From DASXUG01 sp964620425 (GTDB lineage Bacteria; Pseudomonadota; Gammaproteobacteria; Burkholderiales; Methylophilaceae), in contig CAZUGV010000002.1 of NCBI GenBank assembly GCA_964620425.1, positions 248,001-312,000 on the forward strand: 64,000 bases of DNA, given 5' to 3'. The position numbers were made by a program, and so were the translations under genes. The notes under the pieces were generated by a model. The model did not search any database and was not told the origin of the DNA. It saw nothing but the letters and a program-made list of their open reading frames with translations. Shown here piece after piece: positions 43,413-51,708 of this stretch (its first letter is position 1; every line of letters begins with the position of its first letter).

Positions 43413-43949
43413 ATGGATCATCAACAGTTTATTTTAGACAACTTAACACGTATTTTAAACGTAACAGACAAAAGCAAAGCTGGCGAACTACTTAAATTAG
43501 TTGAAGAGGCTGGTAGTACTTTTATCGGTGGCGCGGGTCGTTCATTGTTAGTGTCTCGATTCTTTGCAATGCGTTTAGTACACTCTGGCTACAGCGTTTA
43601 CATGGTAGGTGAAGTCGTTACGCCAGCCATCAAACAAGGTGATTTGTTGATTTTGGTTTCAGGTTCAGGCGGCACTGCAACCCTATTACCTTTTGTTAAG
43701 AAAGCAAAAGAAGTGGGTGCTAAATTAGCGGTTGTCTCAATGAAAAAAACTTCTGCAATGGCTGATGTTGCTGATTTGGTCGTGCAAATTGGTCAAGATG
43801 ATAGCTTCCCGCTTGTAAAAGGCATGCCGATGGGCGGTCAGTTTGAATTGTCAACGTTAGTGTTCTTGGAGGGCGCAATCTCTGAGTTAATTCACGCTAA
43901 AGGCTTAACTGAAGAGGGTATGCGCGCACTTCACGCTAACCTTGAGTAA
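43413..43949 (+). CDS. hxlB: 6-phospho-3-hexuloisomerase (PHI)
   Basis: 178 residues, a single SIS domain with GGAGRSLLVSRFFAMRLVHSG near residue 38 (parts) and ILVSGSGGTATLLPFVKKA (parts). It converts hexulose 6-phosphate to fructose 6-phosphate, the second step of formaldehyde fixation. Family length is 175-185 residues. Its ATG has an AAAGGAT ribosome-binding site. Both HPS and PHI are separate proteins here, not fused as in some archaea. Confidence 0.95.
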   Translation: MDHQQFILDNLTRILNVTDKSKAGELLKLVEEAGSTFIGGAGRSLLVSRFFAMRLVHSGYSVYMVGEVVTPAIKQGDLLILVSGSGGTATLLPFVKKAKEVGAKLAVVSMKKTSAMADVADLVVQIGQDDSFPLVKGMPMGGQFELSTLVFLEGAISELIHAKGLTEEGMRALHANLE

Positions 43950-43984
43950 TCCTCTTGGCACTGCTTAGGTAAAGCACTCAATAC

Positions 43985-44020
43985 ACCACCATCGGCAAAA
44001 TTGCCCTTGGTGGTTGTTTT
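43985..44020 (+). terminator. Probable terminator after phi
   Basis: ACCACCA (43985-43991) pairs with TGGTGGT (44008-44014), with an inner GGCAA...TTGCC stem in the loop, and TGTTTT follows. The outer stem is nearly the same as in the terminator after hps, although the U tract is weak. Confidence 0.6.
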
Positions 44021-44299
44021 GCAATTTTTTTCATAAAAATGCCATAAATGCATTTAATAATGTTGATATACGCTATAAATTAGGCTTTAATTTAAAAAAT
44101 GACTAATTTTTCACCTGTTACCATTTAGCACATTATTTACACTTGAACGTTAAAATGCTTTAGCGAATCGCTCAAGTTTATGTGATAATAACGTGGAATT
44201 TTTAGCTTATTGTTAAACAGACGTGAGCTGAGGTACGGCATGGCTAACAAAGCAATGCTTTTTTCGTTTCTTAGGAAACTTTAATTTTGGAGAAAATAA
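44021..44299 (+). promoter_or_regulatory. Long leader region upstream of the fae homologue
   Basis: This 279-bp stretch has no conserved gene. It holds a candidate extended -10, TGTGATAAT (44181-44189), giving a leader of about 100 nt. A 14-codon reading frame (44240-44284, MANKAMLFSFLRKL) ends four bases before the fae ribosome-binding site TGGAG, and a small hairpin GTTTC-TTAG-GAAAC (44266-44279) lies within it. The little frame has a weak AGGT upstream. Regulation by the leader is a guess. Otherwise the stretch is AT-rich and featureless. Confidence 0.4.
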
Positions 44300-44839
44300 A
44301 TGGCTGTTATTGATCGTGTTTTAATTGGTGAGGCTTTAGTAATTGAAGAGCGTCCAGACCACAGTGGTTTGGATCTATTGAACGTAGCGCATATCGATTT
44401 GATTTTAGGGCCACGTGGTAGTGCCGCTGAAGATGCATTCTGCCGTACTTTAACTGACCAAAAATACGGTGTTAATGGTCTTTTGGCAATTGTTGCGCCT
44501 AACATGATGGTTAAACCAGCAACAGTAATGTTCAACAAAGTAACCATCAAAAATGGTCGTCAAGCTGTTCAAATGTTTGGCCCAGCACAACGTGGTGTTG
44601 CGATGGCTGTGATGGATTGTGTTGCTGATGGTACTATCCCTCAAGACGAAGCAGAAAATGTTTTCATTTGCGTAGGCGTGTTTATCGACAGCCGTGCTGA
44701 TATTGATGAGCGTATTCAAGAGTGGAACTACAAAGCAACAAAAATGGCATTGAAAAATGCGATTGCACGTGAGCCTAAAGTTGCTGACGTTGTTAAATTG
44801 TACAAAGAAACAGCTCACCCATTTGCTGCTAAGAACTAA
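44300..44839 (+). CDS. fae: Formaldehyde-activating enzyme homologue (divergent Fae)
   Basis: 179 residues. Clear Fae segments are VAHIDLILGPRGSAAEDAFC, NMMVKPATVMFNKVTI, QAVQMFGPAQRGVAMAV and ETAHPFAAKN. Fae joins formaldehyde to tetrahydromethanopterin; the conserved histidine of AHIDL is present. Compared with canonical Fae as I remember it, a stretch of about nine extra residues lies before that histidine (IEERPDHSGLDLLN replaces a short GDGNE-like loop). The segment usually reading VGVFIHW here reads VGVFIDS, which loses a histidine. So this may be a paralogue with changed activity, while the housekeeping fae would be elsewhere. The ribosome-binding site is TGGAG. A strong terminator follows, so the gene is monocistronic. 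Confidence 0.85.
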   Translation: MAVIDRVLIGEALVIEERPDHSGLDLLNVAHIDLILGPRGSAAEDAFCRTLTDQKYGVNGLLAIVAPNMMVKPATVMFNKVTIKNGRQAVQMFGPAQRGVAMAVMDCVADGTIPQDEAENVFICVGVFIDSRADIDERIQEWNYKATKMALKNAIAREPKVADVVKLYKETAHPFAAKN

Positions 44840-44862
44840 TTTAGCAAATACGTGATTGTTTG

Positions 44863-44892
44863 AAAAAAGCCCAACATTGTTTGGGCTTTTTT
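44863..44892. terminator. Bidirectional terminator between fae and the HisA-like gene
   Basis: AAAAAAGCCCAA (44863-44874) pairs with TTGGGCTTTTTT (44881-44892) around a 6-nt loop. The A and T runs on both sides allow it to act on both convergent genes. Confidence 0.9.
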
Positions 44893-44908
44893 ATTTTGCA
44901 TTCTATGC

Positions 44909-45616
44909 TTAAAAACTGGAAGAATGAATCGCGCCTGAATGTAAGGCGCTTGCTACCAGAGCTCCAGCCACTCCTAAACTGTTTAGCATGTGCAAGTCGG
45001 CATCATTCCTGACGCCACCAGCCGCAATCACTTGAATGGGTTTCGTTTTATTTATGTTACTCTCGATTAATAGTTTAATTGCTTGCAATTGAGCGATATC
45101 TGGACCAGCTTGACTCCCTACCTTGCTTAAGGTCATGACGATAACATTTTGTGGCCAACAATCCGAATTTTCGATCAGCGCGCTAGGCCCTTGATATTGG
45201 TTTTCCCTAAAGTCCAAAGAAAGTATGGCATGGAGATCACTCGCTGCGAGTAGACGTTGATACTGCTCAATATCACGCAAGCTCTCGCTCCCTAAAACAA
45301 TTTTAATTCCCAACGCTCTATAATAGTGGATAGCCTCTACTTCATTAAAACCAGCGTCTACCCATAATGTCAATTGCGGATAGCGTTGCTTGATGGCGGT
45401 AATGGTGGTTTGGTGGTTACCTACATTTTGAATGGCGTTAAGATCCGCAATATATAAACACGCGAATGAATGTAGGCGCATGATCGCATCAACCATCGCT
45501 ATTGGTTCGCTGGTCGGGCATAATTGCGACTGAATTGGCTGGTAACTGGCGCGATTGCCATGTTTGGCATGAACAACTTGCCCGTTTAATAAATCAATTA
45601 CTGGAATAATCTGCAA
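44909..45616 (-). CDS. HisA-like protein of the methanopterin/methylofuran gene cluster
   Basis: 235 residues, a HisA/HisF-type barrel: MQIIPVIDLLNGQVVHAK at the N-terminus, LWVDAGFNEVEAI, KIVLGSESL, LSLDFRE and IQVIAAGGVRNDADL. It is shorter and more divergent than true HisA and lacks the usual his neighbours. Such HisA-related genes (COG1411) are found with H4MPT/methylofuran genes in methylotrophs and archaea, and their reaction is not known to me. The start is TTG at 45616, where the family N-terminus begins. It is divergent from the ATP-grasp gene across 76 bp, implying a shared regulatory region. Confidence 0.82.
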   Translation of the reverse strand: MQIIPVIDLLNGQVVHAKHGNRASYQPIQSQLCPTSEPIAMVDAIMRLHSFACLYIADLNAIQNVGNHQTTITAIKQRYPQLTLWVDAGFNEVEAIHYYRALGIKIVLGSESLRDIEQYQRLLAASDLHAILSLDFRENQYQGPSALIENSDCWPQNVIVMTLSKVGSQAGPDIAQLQAIKLLIESNINKTKPIQVIAAGGVRNDADLHMLNSLGVAGALVASALHSGAIHSSSF

Positions 45617-45692
45617 GGTGGGCGCAATCTTAAAGGTGGCGAATTGTTAATTTTCTGCATCGCTTTAAAGCCAATCATCATAAAGGGATCGT

Positions 45693-46709
45693 TTGAAAAT
45701 ATTTGTCTGTGAGTTTATCACGGGAGGTGGTTTATCGAGAGACTCTCTCCCTAGCAGTCTTGCAAAGGAAGGCGTCGCTATGCGGGATGCCGTGCTGCGT
45801 GATTTATTGCAAATACCCGATTTAGTGATTACCACAACGCACGATGGAAGATTATTGACATCTAGTGCGTTACCCTCATGTATTTTATCTCAAGCGATTG
45901 ATCGCCATGTAGATAGCTGGGAGATATGGGATGCATGCGTTTTGCAGTGCGATGCCGCTTGGATTATTGCGCCAGAAACGGATGGCATTTTATTACGCTT
46001 CACTCAAATGGTAGAACGTCACAACAAAGTGCTATTGGGTTGTGGATCAAACGCAGTAAGGGTCTGTGCAAGCAAGCATGCAAGTTACCATGTGCTCAAA
46101 AATCTTTCCTACCCCACGCCTAGCACGTATCGTTGGCATGAGTGGCAGATGCTCAATGCAAATCAACAGTCTGGTGGGTGGGTGTGCAAGCCCGATGATG
46201 GTGTTGGCGCTGAGGATACTGCTCGCTTTGAAACTAGCGTCCAACTGAATACTTTTATGCAATCAAGGCAGCACAGTCATGTTATACAGCCGTACGTGCA
46301 AGGCAAACCTGCTAGTATTTCTATGTTTTGCAAACATGGTAAAGCGTGGTTGTTAAGTGCAAACTTACAAAAAATAGAACACTTAGCTTGTGATGGTGCA
46401 GATGGGACGCAATTTATTTACACAGGTAGTGTAGTGAATGGTATGGTCGAATATTGGCAAGCCTTTGCAGAAATCGCACAACAGATTGCGCGAGACATCC
46501 CTGATTTAGCTGGATATGTAGGGGTTGATTTGATTGTGAATGACCAAGCAATATGGGTCTTAGAAATTAACCCTAGGCTTACTAGCAGTTATCCTGCGCT
46601 CGCGGAAGCTATAGCTTGCAACCCTGCGCAGTTGCTTGTGGAGTTAATTTGCCAAAATAATTTTACAATGCCGCCTATCACGCAAAAACGCGTTGAAACT
46701 TTTTTATAG
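45693..46709 (+). CDS. ATP-grasp ligase, MfnD-like (methylofuran biosynthesis)
   Basis: 338 residues. ATP-grasp features are the lysine in GGWVCKPDDGVGAEDT, VIQPYVQGKPASISMFC, and the metal-binding VGVDLIVNDQAIWVLEINPRLTSSYPAL (parts). This matches COG1821, whose archaeal member MfnD ligates glutamate to tyramine in methanofuran synthesis; methylotroph homologues lie in H4MPT clusters. By inference it builds the glutamate chain of methylofuran. The N-terminus MKIFVCEFITGGG is family-like; the start is TTG at 45693 after AAGGG. It is the first gene of a run that continues with the MfnF-like gene and pabB. Confidence 0.8.
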   Translation: MKIFVCEFITGGGLSRDSLPSSLAKEGVAMRDAVLRDLLQIPDLVITTTHDGRLLTSSALPSCILSQAIDRHVDSWEIWDACVLQCDAAWIIAPETDGILLRFTQMVERHNKVLLGCGSNAVRVCASKHASYHVLKNLSYPTPSTYRWHEWQMLNANQQSGGWVCKPDDGVGAEDTARFETSVQLNTFMQSRQHSHVIQPYVQGKPASISMFCKHGKAWLLSANLQKIEHLACDGADGTQFIYTGSVVNGMVEYWQAFAEIAQQIARDIPDLAGYVGVDLIVNDQAIWVLEINPRLTSSYPALAEAIACNPAQLLVELICQNNFTMPPITQKRVETFL

Positions 46710-46731
46710 CCTTTCTCATTGTTAGTAGAAT

Positions 46732-47784
46732 ATGACACAACAAACATCAATCATCGGCTGGGATATTGGCGGGGCACATGTTAAAGCCGCCTTGCTAGAC
46801 CAATCGGGCAAAGCGCTGGCAGTGGTACAAAAAGCCTGCCCGTTATGGCTGGGGTTAGATCAGCTAAATGCCGCTGTGCGAGCGATTCTAAATGAGATGC
46901 CGTTTCAGGCTAGGCAACACGCCATCACCATGACAGGCGAACTGGCTGATATTTTCCCAGACCGACTTACAGGCGTGTGCGAAATTGCACAAACCATGCA
47001 AAACCTGCTCAATGGGGATATTCGCTATTACGCGGGTTTATCTGGTTTTGTGTCGTTTGAGCAGGTTGCTACCATGGCGAGCCATATCGCCTCTGCCAAC
47101 TGGCTAGCCAGCGCAAGCTCTTTGGCGCAAGAGTTTCACCAAGGGTTATTTATTGATTTTGGCAGCACGACGACTGACTTTGTTTTACTTGCAGATTGCA
47201 AGCCGCAAATTCGCGGGTTTACCGATGCCACGCGCTTGCAATACGATGAACTCGTTTACACAGGCATGATACGCACACCGTTAATGGCCATCACGAGCCA
47301 CATTGATTTTGCGGGCGAGCGCTGTGGTGTAGCGGCAGAACACTTTGCCACCACTGCCGATGTTTACCGACTGCTAGGTTATTTAGATGAAGCGGACGAT
47401 ATGAGCAACACCGCGGATGGCGCAGATAAATCCATAGAAGCCTCAGCGCGTCGTATTGCCCGCATGATAGGGCGTGACCTTGCGGAAGCAGATATGCAAA
47501 CTTGGAAGCATCTCGCTTGGTCTTTTCACAACGAACAACTAGCGCTAATGCAATCTGCCGCTTTGCGACATATTTCCAGAAATCTAATTGCAATAGACGC
47601 CCCCATTATCGGCGCAGGGGTGGGTAGGTATGTACTGAAAAAATTAGCCACACGCTTACATAGAAAATATTACGATATTCAACATGTAATATCAGCGCAA
47701 ACAGAAACAACCCAACACTGGGCCAGTGTGTGTTTTCCCGCTTATGCAGTGGCTTATCTTGCTGTTAAGGAGTCTTGCCGTTAA
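46732..47784 (+). CDS. MfnF-like protein, H4MPT-linked C1 pathway (hydantoinase A/actin-like fold)
   Basis: 350 residues. It begins IIGWDIGGAHVKAALLD, a phosphate-binding loop of the actin/hexokinase type, and continues with MTGELADIFPDR, GLFIDFGSTTTDFVLL and IIGAGVGRYVLKKL. This is the COG1548 family, long noted in methylotrophs as an H4MPT-linked C1 transfer protein of unknown role. Its archaeal relative MfnF couples the furan unit to tyramine-glutamate in methanofuran synthesis. The same role for methylofuran here is inferred. It follows the ATP-grasp gene by 22 bp. Confidence 0.85.
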   Translation: MTQQTSIIGWDIGGAHVKAALLDQSGKALAVVQKACPLWLGLDQLNAAVRAILNEMPFQARQHAITMTGELADIFPDRLTGVCEIAQTMQNLLNGDIRYYAGLSGFVSFEQVATMASHIASANWLASASSLAQEFHQGLFIDFGSTTTDFVLLADCKPQIRGFTDATRLQYDELVYTGMIRTPLMAITSHIDFAGERCGVAAEHFATTADVYRLLGYLDEADDMSNTADGADKSIEASARRIARMIGRDLAEADMQTWKHLAWSFHNEQLALMQSAALRHISRNLIAIDAPIIGAGVGRYVLKKLATRLHRKYYDIQHVISAQTETTQHWASVCFPAYAVAYLAVKESCR

Positions 47785-47814
47785 GTAGGCTTGCTGTAAA
47801 ATAGACGTACCGAT

Positions 47815-49185
47815 ATGCTTAAATTCAACATCCCCTACACCTCCGATAGTGCCAGTTTATTTGCGCGTATTGCACATTTACCGTGGGCAGTTTTTTTAGA
47901 TAGCGGGCAACCCGCCAGCCAATATGGTCGCTACGACATTATGGTGGCCAGCCCATTTATGACGCTAACAACACAGGGCGATACCACAGAGATTTGGCAG
48001 AGAGATGGCATTACACATAGCAATAGTGACCCATTTGAATTAGTAAAACAGGCCTTAAAACCTTATGCCGCCAATCAAAGCGCATACATATTTGAAGGAG
48101 GCGCAGTCGGCTATTTTGGCTATGATTTAGCGCGCAGGGTGGAGCGGTTGCCAGCCACTGCTATTGATGCAGAACATATCCCCCAGATGATGGTAGGCAT
48201 TTATGATTGGGCGGTTGTGGTGGATCACCGTGAGAAAACCACCTGTTTAATCTCACATGGGTTTGATGCACAAACCCAACAAGATTGGCCAAGCTTATGT
48301 GCTTTATTTGAAAATCCACCGACAATGACGCCTAAGCAAGCATTTGAGGTGCATAAAGAGCCCACTTCAAATATGTCGTTAGAAGCCTATGAATCTGCGT
48401 TCAACCGAATTAAACGCTATATTGTTGAAGGTGATTGCTACCAAGTAAACTTGGCGCAACGTTTTAGCGCCCCAGCCACAGGCGATGCTTGGCAGGCCTA
48501 TGTGCAGTTACGCAAAATATCTCCCGCCCCATTTATGGCGTATATGAATTTGCCACAACTACAGGTGCTATCTGCTTCGCCAGAGCGCTTCTTGCAAGTG
48601 GTTGGAAAACATGTAGAAACGCGCCCCATCAAAGGTACTCGCCCTCGTGCAAGTGATGCCGCGCAAGATAGCCAAAATGCGCAAGAGTTACAAACCAGCC
48701 TAAAAGACCGCGCTGAAAACCTGATGATTGTGGATTTACTGCGGAATGACATCAGCAAGAGTTGTACGAATGTTCGCGCAGATCGCCTATTTGCACTTGA
48801 GAGTTTTGCGAATGTGCATCACTTGGTGAGTACGGTCACAGGTAAGCTTGCGCCCGAGATGACGGCCATAGATTTATTACGTGGTTGCTTTCCTGGCGGA
48901 TCCATTACGGGTGCACCTAAATTGCGCTCTATGCAAATTATTGAAGAGTTAGAACCTAACCGCAGAGGTCTCTATTGTGGTGCGATTGGCTATATTGGTT
49001 TTGATGGCAATATGGATACCAATATCAGCATTCGTACAGCTGTGTATGCCCAAAGTGAAATTCGCTTTTACGCGGGTGGTGGCATTGTGGCAGACTCTGA
49101 AATGCAAAAAGAGTATTGTGAAACTTGGGATAAGGCATCTTCAATGTTGTCGCTCACGCAGTATTTTTTAAGTGCTAGCAAGTAA
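47815..49185 (+). CDS. pabB: Aminodeoxychorismate synthase component I PabB
   Basis: 456 residues. The chorismate-binding half has PIKGTRPRASDAAQD, whose PIKGT lysine marks aminodeoxychorismate synthases rather than anthranilate synthase (PIAGT), plus RNDISKSC, VHHLVSTVTGKL, CFPGGSITGAPKLRSMQIIEELE (parts) and FYAGGGIVADS. The product goes to 4-aminobenzoate, a precursor of folate and, in methylotrophs, of H4MPT, which explains its place in this cluster. No pabA or pabC is adjacent. It follows the MfnF-like gene by 30 bp. Confidence 0.93.
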   Translation: MLKFNIPYTSDSASLFARIAHLPWAVFLDSGQPASQYGRYDIMVASPFMTLTTQGDTTEIWQRDGITHSNSDPFELVKQALKPYAANQSAYIFEGGAVGYFGYDLARRVERLPATAIDAEHIPQMMVGIYDWAVVVDHREKTTCLISHGFDAQTQQDWPSLCALFENPPTMTPKQAFEVHKEPTSNMSLEAYESAFNRIKRYIVEGDCYQVNLAQRFSAPATGDAWQAYVQLRKISPAPFMAYMNLPQLQVLSASPERFLQVVGKHVETRPIKGTRPRASDAAQDSQNAQELQTSLKDRAENLMIVDLLRNDISKSCTNVRADRLFALESFANVHHLVSTVTGKLAPEMTAIDLLRGCFPGGSITGAPKLRSMQIIEELEPNRRGLYCGAIGYIGFDGNMDTNISIRTAVYAQSEIRFYAGGGIVADSEMQKEYCETWDKASSMLSLTQYFLSASK

Positions 49186-49371
49186 AAAGCTGCTTTAACA
49201 GCAACTCAATATTGGACTGATTGTTAACGTCCACCTCCAAACTATTCAGACTTTATGAAATTTTTGTGAATTAGCCTTATTTGGCTAAAGATTTCATGAA
49301 TTTTCCTCGTTAAGGCTCTTGGCAATCATCACTTCGTGATGCTAAACCAGCAAACTCAATCTGGAGAAAAT

Positions 49372-50664
49372 ATGATCACTGAATTAGTTCGATCAAAGAC
49401 AGGCTTAACAGCAGTTGAGTCGGAATATATGGCAAGGAATTTACTCATTCATGTCCCTATTTTGTCCCCCTCACATACCAATGAAGATGTGGTAACAGTT
49501 TTTAAGCAACATGAAAATATTATTGGCTTGCCCATTATTGAAAACAACAAGCCAATCGGTCTTATTAATCGAAATGTATTCATGGATGGCATGGCCAAGC
49601 CATATTATCGCGATTTATTTGGCCGAAAAAGTTGCATCGCATTTATGGATAAATCCCCACTTGTTGTCGAGGAGACGCTTGGCATTCAAGACCTCAGCTT
49701 TCAAGTGGTGGCATCTGGTAGAAAATCTTTAAATGATGGATTTATTATCACCAGTGCAGATGGTCAATATTTAGGGGTGGGAACTGGAGAAGATTTAGTT
49801 AAAGTGATTACAAATCTTCAAGCTGAAAAAAACAGACTGGTGATGGAAAGTATTAATTATGCCAGCGTCATCCAGAGTTCATTTTTGAGAAGCTCGAATC
49901 AAGATTTAGCGACAAGTCTTAGCGACTATTACCTGCATTGGGAGCCGCGAGATAAAGTGGGTGGTGATTACTATTACTGTAAGAAGTTTGATGATGGGTT
50001 CTTTTTGGCGCTGATTGATTGTACAGGTCATGGTGTCCCTGGAGCGTTTATGACACTGATTATGGCGTCATTTATTGACCATATTTTAATAGAAGATAAC
50101 TGTCACGATCCAGCAAATGCATTAAGTGTTTTAAACCGCAAAGTTAAATCAGCACTTGGGCAAATTGCGCCTGAACAAATTGAAGGTAACGATCCAACAG
50201 CTGAAACACGCAATAAATTTCACAAAATGATGAGTCAAGATGGTTCCGACGATGGCATGGATGCAGTGTTTATTTGGGTCAATACTACCAATAAAAAAAT
50301 TATCTACTCAGGTGCTAAAACACCACTTTTTTATATTAGAAAAGATGACGATGAGGTGCAGGTGTTAGCCGCCAACAAAAAAGGTGTTGGCTATATCAAT
50401 ACACCAATGGATTTTAAATGGGGCAATACAGAGCTAGAAATCACCGAAGGCATGTGTGTTTATCTAACAACGGACGGCATTATCGATCAAATTGGCGGTG
50501 AAAAAAGCATTGCATTTGGTAAAAAACGCTACACCGAGCTACTGATGAAGTATCGTGAGCTACCAATGGCGCAGCAAAAAGATGAGTTAATCAATGCATT
50601 TTATCAATATCAAAACAAGGAAAAGCGCAGGGATGATGTAAGCGCGATTGGTTTTAAGCTTTAA
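49372..50664 (+). CDS. siaA: SiaA-like PP2C/SpoIIE phosphatase with N-terminal CBS pair
   Basis: 430 residues from the ATG at 49372, preceded by CTGGAGAA. Two CBS-like units fill about residues 15-135 (VVTVFKQHENIIGLPIIENNKPIGLINR, in parts). A linker helix follows, then a SpoIIE/PP2C domain with KVGGDYYY and ALIDCTGHGVPGAFMTLI, the Mg/Mn-binding aspartates of this family, and MDAVFIWV and LTTDGIIDQ. SiaA of Pseudomonas has the same catalytic domain but a HAMP membrane sensor instead. It should dephosphorylate the SiaC protein encoded two genes on. The CBS pair suggests control by adenine nucleotides or similar ligands. Confidence 0.85.
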   Translation: MITELVRSKTGLTAVESEYMARNLLIHVPILSPSHTNEDVVTVFKQHENIIGLPIIENNKPIGLINRNVFMDGMAKPYYRDLFGRKSCIAFMDKSPLVVEETLGIQDLSFQVVASGRKSLNDGFIITSADGQYLGVGTGEDLVKVITNLQAEKNRLVMESINYASVIQSSFLRSSNQDLATSLSDYYLHWEPRDKVGGDYYYCKKFDDGFFLALIDCTGHGVPGAFMTLIMASFIDHILIEDNCHDPANALSVLNRKVKSALGQIAPEQIEGNDPTAETRNKFHKMMSQDGSDDGMDAVFIWVNTTNKKIIYSGAKTPLFYIRKDDDEVQVLAANKKGVGYINTPMDFKWGNTELEITEGMCVYLTTDGIIDQIGGEKSIAFGKKRYTELLMKYRELPMAQQKDELINAFYQYQNKEKRRDDVSAIGFKL

Positions 50665-50677
50665 TTAGGAGAGTTTT

Positions 50678-51229
50678 GTGGAAATTGATTTATTTAGTTC
50701 ATTTAAAAATCATGCGTTAGAAAAAGGTATTGTTTTTTATTACAGCGGAAATATTTCTCAAAATGTCATCGCAACCATGGCTGAGGTATTGAGGCATCGT
50801 TTTGAAAGCGTTGGTAATCCCTCAAATACAAGAAAGGTTTTTTCAAGTTTTATTGAGATGGTACAAAATGCACTGCATTACTCCCCTTACTCTTTCGATG
50901 GCAATGTAGAAAAAATTGCTGCTGTCGCTGTCGGAAAGCAAAATAATCAATATTTTATTATCTGCGCAAACATTGTTGGTAGAGAGTTTGTTCCTCGCAT
51001 TTCAGAAAAAATTGACTTAGTAAACGGCATGAGTAAAGAGGAGGTAAAAGCAGCCTATAAGGCGCAACTCAGAAGCGACAACTTGATAGATGATGAAATT
51101 AGCAGAGGCGCTGGCTTAGGTTTACTTACTATTGCAAGAGACTCTGTATCACCTATTGAATACCATGTTAAGCCTATCACACAATATGACAATCAATACT
51201 CAGAGCTGCACTTAAAAACGATTTTCTAG
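50678..51229 (+). CDS. siaB: SiaB-like protein kinase (GHKL fold, DUF6272)
   Basis: 183 residues, start GTG at 50678 after TTAGGAG. The motif SSFIEMVQNALHYSPY resembles the N box of the GHKL ATPase fold, and GAGLGLLTIARDS the G2 box. SiaB-type proteins phosphorylate SiaC on Ser/Thr and oppose SiaA. The protein is soluble and follows siaA by 13 bp. The order phosphatase, kinase, SiaC and cyclic-di-GMP enzyme is that of the siaABCD operon. No sequence homology to anti-sigma kinases with HTH partners is seen nearby. Confidence 0.82.
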   Translation: MEIDLFSSFKNHALEKGIVFYYSGNISQNVIATMAEVLRHRFESVGNPSNTRKVFSSFIEMVQNALHYSPYSFDGNVEKIAAVAVGKQNNQYFIICANIVGREFVPRISEKIDLVNGMSKEEVKAAYKAQLRSDNLIDDEISRGAGLGLLTIARDSVSPIEYHVKPITQYDNQYSELHLKTIF

Positions 51230-51283
51230 CCGCAATATTTTGATTCAATTTTAAGACTTTAACTTTAAAACTAGGAAGTAAAA

Positions 51284-51670
51284 ATGGAAGATTTATATAT
51301 CAAAGCAACTAATGATTCGCCAGAGGTGGATTTTAAATACACATTTAATCAATTAACTATTTCAGGCGAGGCTTACCCTGAAGATGCAAGTCGATTTTTT
51401 TATCCCATCATCATGGATCTAGTTGATTTTCTAAAGATCAACACAAAACCTGTTAACTTCAACTTTAAGCTCACATACTTTAACAGTGCTAGTACGAAAA
51501 TGTTATTTAACATTTTTCAGTTACTCAATGAGCATTCAGAAAGTCATCAAAAAGTAACGCTCAATTGGATTTACGATGAGGAAGATGACACTATTAAAGA
51601 CTTTGGCGAGGATATAGCAGAAGAGTTTCCTAGCATTGAATTTAACGCGGTAACAATTTCCCCTGTGTAA
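51284..51670 (+). CDS. siaC: SiaC-like phospho-switch protein (DUF1987)
   Basis: 128 residues. The DUF1987 segments ISGEAYPEDASRFFYPII, FNFKLTYFNSASTKMLFNIF (parts) and VTLNWIYDEEDDTIKDFGED are clear. In Pseudomonas SiaC is phosphorylated on a threonine in the corresponding region; unphosphorylated SiaC binds and activates the diguanylate cyclase SiaD. The phospho-site candidates here are the Ser/Thr of FNSASTK (residues 68, 70 and 71). A strong AGGAAG ribosome-binding site precedes it. Confidence 0.88.
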   Translation: MEDLYIKATNDSPEVDFKYTFNQLTISGEAYPEDASRFFYPIIMDLVDFLKINTKPVNFNFKLTYFNSASTKMLFNIFQLLNEHSESHQKVTLNWIYDEEDDTIKDFGEDIAEEFPSIEFNAVTISPV

Positions 51671-51708
51671 AGCTTCATCTCAGCTTTCAGTGTTATTAGG
51701 ATATCAAA

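Noticed and set aside
44909..45616. True HisA of histidine synthesis
   Set aside because: Too short and divergent, with no his genes beside it; its neighbours are cofactor genes, so it is called HisA-like.
47815..49185. Anthranilate synthase component I (trpE)
   Set aside because: The PIKGT motif, with lysine, marks aminodeoxychorismate synthase, and the context is pterin cofactor synthesis.
49318..49342. Small inverted repeat CATCAC-TTC-GTGATG before siaA as an operator
   Set aside because: It is short and stands close to the first in-frame ATG; with a 6-bp arm it could be chance and there is no regulator gene to assign.
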